Source: Mesorhizobium sp. M1C.F.Ca.ET.210.01.1.1 (GTDB taxonomy: Bacteria; Pseudomonadota; Alphaproteobacteria; Rhizobiales; Rhizobiaceae). Taken from it: a DNA stretch of 64,000 nt. Numbering within the stretch: position 1 is the first letter of the stretch; each line of letters begins with the position of its first letter. A program made the position numbers and the translations under genes. Below are positions 15,674-24,245 of this stretch, piece by piece. The notes under the pieces are model-generated. The model was not told where the DNA came from. It saw only the letters and a list, made by a program, of their open reading frames with translations, and searched no databases. Location: the NCBI RefSeq assembly GCF_004791585.1, contig NZ_SRUU01000023.1, forward strand, positions 1 through 64,000. Reading direction: 5' to 3'.

Positions 15674-18600
15674 GCGAATACCGCCTTGCCGAGAAAGCTG
15701 CGCTTGACGTGCTTGCAGCCTTTGGCTGGCAGACGCTGTCGCCGGAGGCAGCCTTGACCATGCGTGAGGAGGGAAACCGCGTCATCCTCAAGCCCGTGCT
15801 GGTGGAGGCGCTGCGCGCGTTGAACGGCATCGGCGCGGAAGATGCCGAGGCAATCTACAACGACCTGGCCACGCTGTCTGACAACGAGGAATGGCAGCGC
15901 AAACTGCGCGGCGGCTATTCACGTCGCCTGACCGGCGAGAACCGGGACCGGCCCATACCGTTGATCGACTTCAAGCAGCCGGGCCGCAACAGCTTCTACG
16001 TCACGCGCCAGTTCCGCGTGGCCGCCCAACGCCCGCGCGTGCCCGACATCGTGCTGTTCGTGAACGGCATTCCCCTGGTGGTGATTGAAGCCAAGTCGCC
16101 ACTCAAGGCCACGGCCAAGGCTGAGGAAGCCTTCGAGCAGGTCAAGCAATATGAGCGGGACATTCCCCGGCTGTTCTATCCCAACGCCTTCAACCTCGTC
16201 ACCGATGGCATGACAACGCTCTATGGGGCGACCGGCGCATCCTCGCAGTTCTACGCGCCTTGGCCCGATGCATGGCCTCGCCACCGTGACGAGTTTTCAG
16301 ACGATCTCGCCAAGGATTTATGGTGCCTATGCGAACCGTCCCGCCTGCTTGACCTGCTTGCGCACTTCATAGTGTTCGAGATTGACCCGGAAACAGGCCG
16401 GAAGATCAAGAAGGTCTGTCGCTATCAACAGTTCCGCGCGGTCAACAAAGCGGTCGAGCGCGTTGCGGAGGGGAAGCATCGCAAGGGGCTGATCTGGCAC
16501 ACACAAGGCTCGGGCAAGAGCCTGACCATGGTGTTCCTCGCCCTGAAGCTCAAGACCCATTTGACGCTCGACGCGCCGACGCTCGCGAACCCGAACATCC
16601 TCGTGCTGACCGACCGGATCGATCTCGACGACCAGATCAGCAAGACGTTCGTTGCCTGCGGTTTGCCCAACCCGACGCAGTGCGGATCAGTGGCGGCGCT
16701 GCGCGAGGCGGTCAACCGGAGTGGTAACGGGCAAATCCTGCTCTCCACCATCTTCAAGTTCGCAGGATCGAAAGACCCGATCCCCAACTCGGCCAACTGG
16801 ATCGTGCTCGTGGACGAGTGCCATCGCACGCAGGAAAAGGACCTGGGCGCTTATCTGCAGGCGACGCTGCCTGATGCGCACTTCTATGGCTTCACCGGCA
16901 CACCCATCAAATCAACCGACAAGGACACTTACGCCCGGTTCAGCATCGCGGGCGAAGGTTATCTCGACAAATACGGGATTGATGATGCGGTGCGCGACGG
17001 CGCGACAGTGCCGATCCTCTATGAAGGCCGCAAAGCCGATTGGGCGATCAACGAGGCCGAGATCGACATCCTGTTCGACCGCTGGTTCGTGGACCTGCCG
17101 GACGACAAGCGCGAGGAACTGAAGCGCAAGGGTCTGACGGTCGCCACACTGGCCAAGCATCCGGATCGCGTCCGGCTGATCGCGATGGACATCTGGGAAC
17201 ACTTCAAAAATGTTTGCCAGCCGGACGGCTTCAAGGCTCAGATCGTCGTCGTGGATCGCGAGGCAGTAATTCTCTACCGCGCCGCGCTCTCGGCCGTGAT
17301 TGCCGCCGATCTGGAGCGTGGCGGCATGGAGGCGGAAATGGCGAAGGCCAAGGCCGACGCCATGATCGCGTGCGTCTATTCCAAGAGCCAAGAAGACAAC
17401 AAGCCGAGCGAGAACTCGGAGGTCGCAGCGCTGCGCGCAGAACTGGAGGCGCACTACCTCGACGACGCCGCCGAAAAGGACGTGAAGAAGCGGTTCAAGG
17501 CGTTCGGACAGCCACCGAGCTTCCTGATCGTCTGCGACAAGCTGCTGACAGGCTTCGACGCGCCCATCGAGCACGTCATGTATCTGGACAAGCCGCTGAG
17601 GGAGCATAACCTCCTCCAAGCCATCGCCCGGACCAACCGAACCTGCGCGATCAAGCTGCCGAACGGGGGCGAGATCGAGAAGCCCAACGGGCGCATCGTC
17701 GACTACATCGGCGTCACCGCCCATCTCGACGAGGCGTTACAATCTTATCGCTCCGAGGATGTCGAAAACGCGATGCGTGACATCGCAGTATTGCGCAATG
17801 ATCTCAAGGAAGCCCACGCCCGCTACCGCGCGCAGAAGCGCGCCATGGGGCTGGAGGGCATGAATGAGAAGGCCGCCGCCTATGCCGCTGCCAAGTGGGC
17901 AGCCAGGGGACAGGAGGACGACTGGTTCGACCTCCAACGTCTGACCCGGACTTTCATCAAGGTCTATGGCGACTTGTCACCGGACCGGGCCATCCTTGAG
18001 TTCACCGCCGAAGTCAAATGGGCTTCCGCTTTCTTGCGGTTGGCAACGCAGGCGATCAGCAAGGACGAGAGCCTCGACCACCGGAGCTATTCGGGCAAGA
18101 TCAGGGAGATGCTGGAGCAGCATGTCCATGTCACCGGCCTTTCGACGACGATCCGCCTGCGCAACATCACCGATCCGAATTTCGCCGACGACTTCGCCAC
18201 CGAGGGCAAGGCCGAACCAGAATTGCAGGAGGCGTTCGTGCGCAAGTCCGCCGAGCTTCGCCGCGTCACCCGCGAGTTGGTGGACAAGAACCCGGCGCAG
18301 TATGGCCGGTTTTCGGAACGGGTGCTGGAAATCATCCGCCGGTTCGAGGAAGGCCAGCTTGCCGCCGCCGATGGCCTGCGGGAGTTCGAGGGCCTGACCG
18401 GCGACATCGAGGCAGAGCAGGGCGCGCACGCCGAGCTTGGCATGGACGAGAACGCCTTCTCGATCCTGCGCATCATCGAAACCATCGTGCCCGACACCGA
18501 CCATGCCACCTTGCAGGACGCGGCCATCGCCATCGGCGCGGTCTATGCCGAGGCCGCTGCGATCCAGCCCGCCTTCGCGCACATGGAGGCCTACCTGCGT

Positions 18601-18714
18601 TCCTTGCGCCAACAAGTCCGGCGCATCCTGACCGAGCGCGGCATCGGCGAGACCAAGGTGATCCGCGAGAAGGTCGAGGAGTTCGCCACCCATGCCTATG
18701 CGGGCGCTGCCTGA
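15670..18714 (+). CDS. hsdR: Type I restriction endonuclease/translocase subunit
   Basis: Encodes 1014 residues. The N-terminal PD-(D/E)XK nuclease is visible as VPDIVLFVNGIPLVVIEAKS near residues 117-136. The SF2 motor has Walker A (HTQGSGKSLTM, near 277), the DEAD-type box VDECHRTQ, motif III FTGTPIKSTD and motif VI QAIARTNRT. The C-terminal helical part contacts HsdM. The enzyme translocates DNA from unmethylated sites and cuts at a distance. The stop overlaps the ATG of the following metallopeptidase gene. No frameshift was seen, so the system is likely active. Confidence 0.95.
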   Translation: MSEYRLAEKAALDVLAAFGWQTLSPEAALTMREEGNRVILKPVLVEALRALNGIGAEDAEAIYNDLATLSDNEEWQRKLRGGYSRRLTGENRDRPIPLIDFKQPGRNSFYVTRQFRVAAQRPRVPDIVLFVNGIPLVVIEAKSPLKATAKAEEAFEQVKQYERDIPRLFYPNAFNLVTDGMTTLYGATGASSQFYAPWPDAWPRHRDEFSDDLAKDLWCLCEPSRLLDLLAHFIVFEIDPETGRKIKKVCRYQQFRAVNKAVERVAEGKHRKGLIWHTQGSGKSLTMVFLALKLKTHLTLDAPTLANPNILVLTDRIDLDDQISKTFVACGLPNPTQCGSVAALREAVNRSGNGQILLSTIFKFAGSKDPIPNSANWIVLVDECHRTQEKDLGAYLQATLPDAHFYGFTGTPIKSTDKDTYARFSIAGEGYLDKYGIDDAVRDGATVPILYEGRKADWAINEAEIDILFDRWFVDLPDDKREELKRKGLTVATLAKHPDRVRLIAMDIWEHFKNVCQPDGFKAQIVVVDREAVILYRAALSAVIAADLERGGMEAEMAKAKADAMIACVYSKSQEDNKPSENSEVAALRAELEAHYLDDAAEKDVKKRFKAFGQPPSFLIVCDKLLTGFDAPIEHVMYLDKPLREHNLLQAIARTNRTCAIKLPNGGEIEKPNGRIVDYIGVTAHLDEALQSYRSEDVENAMRDIAVLRNDLKEAHARYRAQKRAMGLEGMNEKAAAYAAAKWAARGQEDDWFDLQRLTRTFIKVYGDLSPDRAILEFTAEVKWASAFLRLATQAISKDESLDHRSYSGKIREMLEQHVHVTGLSTTIRLRNITDPNFADDFATEGKAEPELQEAFVRKSAELRRVTRELVDKNPAQYGRFSERVLEIIRRFEEGQLAAADGLREFEGLTGDIEAEQGAHAELGMDENAFSILRIIETIVPDTDHATLQDAAIAIGAVYAEAAAIQPAFAHMEAYLRSLRQQVRRILTERGIGETKVIREKVEEFATHAYAGAA

Positions 18715-19448
18715 TGCCGACGCTCCAGATAGGCCGAAAGCAAATCTCCTACGAGCTTCGCCGCTCGGCTGCGGCATCGGAACGCCGCATCACCATTACG
18801 CCGGGCCATGTCGAGGTGCTGGCGCTCACCAGCGACGACGACCACGACATCGCAGGCTTCTTGGAGCGCAAGCGGCAGTGGGTCTTCAACACCGTTCGCG
18901 AGATGGAGCGGATCACCTCCGACCGGCATGCCGTGCCTCGCTTCATGACCGGCTCGAAGATACTCTATCGGGGCCGCCGCATGAGCCTCACGGTGCGACG
19001 CACCGATGGCGACCGGATCGATTTGATTTTCCGCAACGGCTTCATCGTCGATCTTCCCACATGGGCAGGCAGCGACACCGACCAACTCGTCGCCCGCGAA
19101 CTCAAGCTGTGGCTCAAACGACGCGTTCGGCGTGACGTGAAGGAGATCGCCGCAGGCTATAGGGTCCGGTTCGGACTTTCGCCTCGCTCGATCCGTGCCG
19201 CCGAGTTCGCCAATGGCTGGGGATCATGCGGTGCTGAGGGTAACGTCCTCATCAACTGGCATCTCGTTTTCGCTCCGAAAAAGGTTCTGGAATACGTCAT
19301 CGCTCACGAACTTGCCCATCTCCGACACCGTTCGCATGGGCCGGCGTTCTGGAATTTCCTGCGGACAGTCGTGCCTGACTTCGAGACCTCCAAGGCGTGG
19401 CTGGAAGCCAATCAGGGAAGTCTGAGTGCGGAATTTCTTGACGGCTGA
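18714..19448 (+). CDS. YgjP-type (DUF45) zinc metallopeptidase linked to the hsd operon
   Basis: Encodes 244 residues. The catalytic motif HELAH (VIAHELAHLRHRSHGPAFW) with a downstream His gives the metal site of the YgjP/WLM-like peptidase group. The WGSC motif (ANGWGSCGAEGNVLINW) is a family hallmark. The start overlaps the hsdR stop (ATGA), making a fourth gene of the type I operon. Peptidases of this group are frequently found beside type I systems, perhaps to control HsdR level as ClpXP does in enterobacteria; that is inference. It is the last gene before the right end of the element. Confidence 0.88.
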   Translation: MPTLQIGRKQISYELRRSAAASERRITITPGHVEVLALTSDDDHDIAGFLERKRQWVFNTVREMERITSDRHAVPRFMTGSKILYRGRRMSLTVRRTDGDRIDLIFRNGFIVDLPTWAGSDTDQLVARELKLWLKRRVRRDVKEIAAGYRVRFGLSPRSIRAAEFANGWGSCGAEGNVLINWHLVFAPKKVLEYVIAHELAHLRHRSHGPAFWNFLRTVVPDFETSKAWLEANQGSLSAEFLDG

Positions 19449-19524
19449 TGGTGGCTCGACAGATGCAGAGCCAGAGCGGTGGGCAAACGGCGTCGATGGA
19501 ATGACGCCACATCAGCGCGCGCCA

Positions 19525-19549
19525 AAGGTGCAAGGAAAGATGCAAGGAA
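19525..19549. repeat. Integrase arm-type repeat pair, right end
   Basis: Matches 326-350 at 24 of 25 bases, in the same orientation (one A for G change), and contains two tandem near-copies of the decamer. It lies 53 bp inside the tRNA-Ser-like core at 19603, mirroring the left end. Confidence 0.55.
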
Positions 19550-19602
19550 ATCGGACGTCGATGCGGCAAATAGAACAAAAACAAAATGTTATGAGAAATT
19601 AA

Positions 19603-19623
19603 TGGCGGAGAGGGAGGGATTCG
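19603..19623 (-). repeat. tRNA-Ser 3'-end remnant, candidate right attachment core
   Basis: TGGCGGAGAGGGAGGGATTCG equals the reverse complement of a typical serine tRNA 3' end including part of the T loop. The match stops there: the following bases are GTTTCAC rather than the tRNA body, so no functional tRNA exists here. The first 14 bases repeat the left core at 183-196. The core is therefore either the junction between two tandemly accreted elements or a secondary insertion point. Confidence 0.55.
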
Positions 19624-20029
19624 GTTTCACGCCTATCCTGCTGAAAATGCTAATCTTTTCGCGCTTTTTGTTACGCAGTTTGTTACACTGCTACAACTGC
19701 GATTTACAATCGCTCTTTTGAGCTCGCCTGCCCAATCCATCTTATCTGTCGAAACCGACGCAATGGCGCGGCGGTGGATTGGGTCACTCTGTCATAGTAT
19801 CCGCGCTTCATTAAGTTGACGATGCCGTTTAGACTCGGAGCTGATCCTTTCCGGTCGATCACCAGGATTTGGCGCGCGACCCGGCACCGGCGGTTCGTCT
19901 TTGTACGTTTGTGTCATCCAGGCCGGATCAACTCGGCCATCAGGCTTCTCACGACTTATGCATGCGTTTCCCACTTTTATTAGCATTCGGTGCGAACCCG
20001 CACCCTGCACCAAACCTGCGACGCCTAAG
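19624..20029. other. Gap without recognised gene
   Basis: This 0.4-kb stretch follows the element end. It has AT-rich patches (TTTTTGTTACGCAGTTTGTTACACTG) and short open frames in several phases that do not resemble proteins. I see no RNA gene or clear promoter. Confidence 0.4.
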
Positions 20030-23000
20030 CTATCGTCCTCGACTTGAGCGTTCCCTGCTTCTCGTGGAAGACGCTAAATTCGCTCGTGCGTTATTGCCGG
20101 CCAGCAAAGGCTGCGGGTCGGCGGTGAGGGTGTCGAGGAGCGGCGGCCGTTCCCTTTCACTCAATAGTGCCGCCGGCGCCTGGATGGTTTCCACGACGCC
20201 GCCCCCGCAATCGTAGCCGTTGTGATGATCATCGTGCATGCGCTGAGCTGTTGGGGACATGCTGATGGCGGTGCCGGAAGCACCGGAGACATGTGATATC
20301 TCGGCAGCGGGCAGAGCGGCTTCTCTGTCGCTGCACAGGAAAGCGTAGAGTTCCTTCACGCAAATGCGGGCGTCCTTCTTGTCTTTTTGAAAGGGCGGGA
20401 CGAGGGGCAACCTGATATCGGCCTTTTGGTAGAACGGACTGCGCTCTTCGTACAGCTGGTCAACCTTCTGCTCGATGTCGGCGCCTTGCAGCAGCGGCCG
20501 GCTGGTGTCCCTCTCGAGGCGCCTGCGGAGCTCTTTCAGCTCGGGTGTCGAGCCAGATCGACCTCGCCTTATTAAGAATCAGGGCTTGATTGGACTCCTT
20601 GCCAAAGCAGCCGCCGCCGGTTGCGATGACGATGGGGCCTCTCTCCAGCTGCTTGGCGAGCTCTTTGGTCTCCAGGTCCCTGAAGTGCGCCTCGCCACGG
20701 CCAGGGTCGGCGAACATCTCCATCAGATTGCCGTGATCGGCGACGATATGCTTATCGATGTCGACAAACTCCACCCCCAACTCCTTGGCAAGCTGGGCGC
20801 CGATGGTCGACTTGCCGCTCGCCGGCATGCCGACGAGCACGACCGGCCGCGTACCGAGGGCCGCGAGGATCTCGCCGGCTTGCGGCGAGCGAGCGACCGC
20901 AATCTGTTGTCTTGCGACGATGGGCGACCTGGAGGTCCCTGCCGCCCTCGACCTGCTTTCTCCTGACGAGTCCCAGTGTAATATCTCCCAGGCACCACGG
21001 GGAATGGGGACTAGCTGTGAGCTCTGCGCGCGGTGCGCGAGCTCGGCCCGATAACTGGCCGGCGTAGGGAACTCGACCTCGAAGCGATAGTTCTGCGCGG
21101 TTCTGAACGCCGTGTGAACGCCGCGTAACCGCGGCCTGTCCATCCTGATGACCCAGTTGGTGGTCTCGACCTCGCTGCAGTCCCGCTCCTCGAAGGCCAG
21201 TGCCGCCTTCCTGAAGGCGCGCGTAAAAGCCTCGTCCGGGATCTCGAAGACATGGCGCACGGCATTGGTGACCAGTTGGGCCTCCGGCGCCGTGCTCACG
21301 CTCTGGCCGGTCAACTCGTCGGCTATCCAGACCTGCCCGCCCGACCGTTGGTCAAGATGCGGCACCTTCACCTCGATGCCGTCCTGCCGCAAAAGCTCGG
21401 CAACCGCATGCACAATTTTTGGTAATCGCGCTTTCTTGCGCTTCGGCGGGGGCGGCTTCGAGCCTGGCCCGCTCAAGGGCCTGTTCGCTGCTCAGCGTTA
21501 TCGTGCTGGCGCGGTCGTCTTCGGCCGAGATTGCTAAGGCGCTGAGCAGAATGCGCTTTTCGACGGCGAGTCTGATCGAGGCCTCCATGACCGATGCCGC
21601 CAGCGTGGGGTTGTCCTTCAGATCCGCCAGGCTGCCATCGACGTCGAACCGGCCCTGGTGGAGCTTTGCCGCCTGCGCCTTGACATATGGCGCCGACTTG
21701 AAGCCCGGCCTCTGCTCCAAGAGCCGCTGCAATTCGGTGGTTTTTTGCATGAACACCCGCGCACCGGTATCGGACTTGTAGGCGTCAGTGCCGACCTTGA
21801 TGCCGACGCTCAACAGATTGATGGCGCTTTCATGCAGCTTGACTTCCGACTGCTCATGAGCCGGCTCGCTATTGAGCTGCAGGTTCCAGTCCTGGAGCTC
21901 GGCCACTAACAACGCGGCCAGTTCGCAGGCCACCGGATGCCTGGCGGCCTTGCTGTCTTCCCTCGCCCTGGCGATGAGCTCATGGAGGGCCTGGCCATCC
22001 GGCCGATCTTCCTGCAACAGTGCGCGGATGTCGGCCTTGAGCTCATTATGAATGCCCTCGTAGGTGCCGAAGATGGCACGCTCGGCAAACCAGCGTTGCG
22101 CCTCCAGCGGCTGCGCCAGCACGTTGCGCTGCAGGCAGCTGTAGGTCTCCAGCACCAGCCCGGTGGCCGACAGGATCTGCTTGGACCGGGTGAACTGGTA
22201 GCCGCTTTTCTCAATGGCCGGCGTGTGCGACTTCGGCGGCTTCATCGAGGCGATGCCGCGCGCCTGCAGCTGCGCGTCGAACTGGCGCACATGCTCGTAA
22301 AGGCGAGGCTGGTCGCCAATGATGACGACGGTGTCGCCATCAAAATCGCCGTCGAGCATTTTTTGTTCGACGCTTGGAACCGCAACCAAAGAGCCGGGCG
22401 CGAACACCTCCGTCGCCTGCAGGATGCCGACGCACTCGAGCGCGGTGTCGGCCTTGACCCGGTCCTTTTCCTCCAGCCAGTACGAATGGCACTTTACGTC
22501 CTCGGCAGACATCACGACCCCGCGCTCGGCGAAGTCCGCCGGCCACATTTCGTCGGGCACAACGATCAAGATGCCTTTGGCAAAGAAGGTCGGATCGTCG
22601 GCGGCAAGCCCAGCCCCCGACCTGTGCGCGAAGTTGAAGCTATATTGGAAGGCCACGCACCGATCCAGGAACGCCGCGGTCCGGTCGCCATCGCGCGCCG
22701 ACCTGACCCGGTCGGCGGCGAACGGGCGCAGGTTGGGCTTGTCATAGGGGGAGCGTCCGACAAGCACGCCAGCGTCACGGGTCAAGGTCTTGCTCTTGCC
22801 CGTCGGCACATGCAGGCATTCGTCGCTGGACGGCACGGCGATAGCGCTCGAACCCTCGATATGCCCGCCCGTGACCGTCCGGAACAGCTCCTCGGCGGTG
22901 AGGCTTTGATGGGTTTCGAGCCAAGCCTGAGCCTTCTCGCGGGTCTCCTGTGCTACCTCGACGCTACGCGGATAATGTTGCAGCGCCGAGGGCGGTACCG

Positions 23001-23884
23001 CCGATTGCCTTTTATCGGCATAGGCAGGCATCCGCTCGGGAGCGTCGTGGCGAGCCCGGGCAATGGACGGCATGCGCTCGGCCAGTGAGGCCCTAATGAA
23101 GCCGCAGCCGTCATGCGGCCGCAAGGCGATCTCGCCGTCTCGCCCCTCGAACCGGAAGGGATGCACTGCGCCTGCGGGATGGTCGGGCAGAAGGGACAGC
23201 TTGAAGCACCCTTCCAGCGCATAATCATGGGGGCCAATGTCGGGGATGCCCGGCGGCGCGGCAAATCCGCGGCGCTGGGTATAGTAATAGGCTTCCTTGA
23301 ACGGCGCCCAGGCCCGCGACAGCTGCTCAAAGGCCGTACCCGGAGCCGTCTCGGCATAGGGGATCGCCAAAAGCTTGCCGCTTGGGGCCTCTGCGGCCGT
23401 GAAAGGCAGGTGAGAGGCAAGCTGGTTCAGGCTCTTTTGCGGCGGCTTCAGTTTGCTGCCGCCGAACAGGTCCATGCGGTAGGGCACGCCCTCCACGGTG
23501 AACGTGCGTGTCAGCATGGCTCCAGTCGGAGTTCCCTTTAGCTGCACCGCCACCACCTTCACCGCGCCCGAGGTCAAGCGGTGGAAAATGGAATAGCGCA
23601 ACTCGGCTTCGCTGGCCAGCGGCCGGCCTTGCATGTCGACCACCGGCAGCCGCATCAGTCCGGCATCGCCTTGCGGCGGTCTCGGCTCGTGGTCCATGGC
23701 CTGAAGGACCCGATGGACATCGAAGCTGGAGGCTGCATGCTGGGCCTGGATCATCGATGCGTTCTGCGCCATGAAGGTGTCGAGCGCTTCGAGCGGCTCC
23801 TTCGCCTCGATCTCGGCGATCACGCTCGAGTTCGCGCACCGCCTCGGCGCGCGCCGCGGCGCTCCTTCCTCGGCTGATGAACAC
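20030..23884 (-). pseudogene. Effector-like protein with DFDGD polymerase-like motif and shikimate-kinase-like end, frameshifted
   Basis: Three overlapping minus-strand frames join into one protein of about 1,270 residues. The frames shift in a five-A run near 21418-21422 (ITK joins IVHAVAELL) and near 20545-20560 (DTRAE joins LKELRRRLERDTS). A third shift near 23830 may join MFISRGRSAAARAEAVRELE to the long frame, which otherwise starts at GTG 23823. The long part contains VLVGRSPYDKPNLRPF and KMLDGDFDGDTVVIIGD (22327-22356). The C-terminal part has Walker A GMPASGKST and ATGGGCFGKE of a shikimate kinase. Large shikimate-kinase-like proteins are known type III effectors in Mesorhizobium loti; linking this relic to them is weak recall, not proof. 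Confidence 0.7.
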
Positions 23885-24245
23885 TGCCGATCATAGATTC
23901 GACTGCCAGCCTCAAAGCCCCATCGTCGTGCATAATATGGGCTGGCCTCGCTACATTCGAAGGGGATCGAAGGCCGATCCCACGGTGCGGTGAAAGAAGC
24001 TGCAAGCGGCTTCCAAGACTAGGTGCGAGCACCTCGATCTCATTGTAGGCCCGTCATCGGATCATATGGAAATCGGTGAGCTTCATCCGCCGGCCTTTTA
24101 CAACGTGGTTTGGTCGATCCTCTAGGGGATTACGCAGTCTTAAGCCAGCATTAATACCTTAGACGCGACACTAGGAATACTTTTACTATTCGCTAAAGCT
24201 CGATGCTATTTGACGAGGACTGGTCTTGCGTTTGCAGTTTTCTAG
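23885..24245. other. Intergenic region between effector relic and GGDEF/EAL gene
   Basis: This stretch separates two diverging genes and should hold both promoters. I looked for a tts-type box upstream of the relic and found no convincing match. AT-rich sequence at 24150-24200 could carry the promoter of the cyclic-di-GMP gene. Confidence 0.3.

Noticed and set aside
16912..17724. Minus-strand open frame inside hsdR
   Set aside because: Shadow of the hsdR coding frame, with Val- and Asp-rich low-complexity composition.
19603..19690. Possible complete tRNA-Ser gene
   Set aside because: Only the last 21 bases fit; acceptor, D and anticodon arms are absent.
19479..19721. Plus-strand frame of 80 codons across the right attachment site
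   Set aside because: Its codons are made from the arm repeat and the tRNA-like core, so it is unlikely to be a gene.
21937..23088. Plus-strand open frame of 383 codons
   Set aside because: It is antisense to the DFDGD/effector-like gene and shows no protein motif.
24000..24120. Possible tts box upstream of the effector-like relic
   Set aside because: A partial GCTTGCAGCTTC-like match was seen but the conserved spacing and 3' part are missing.
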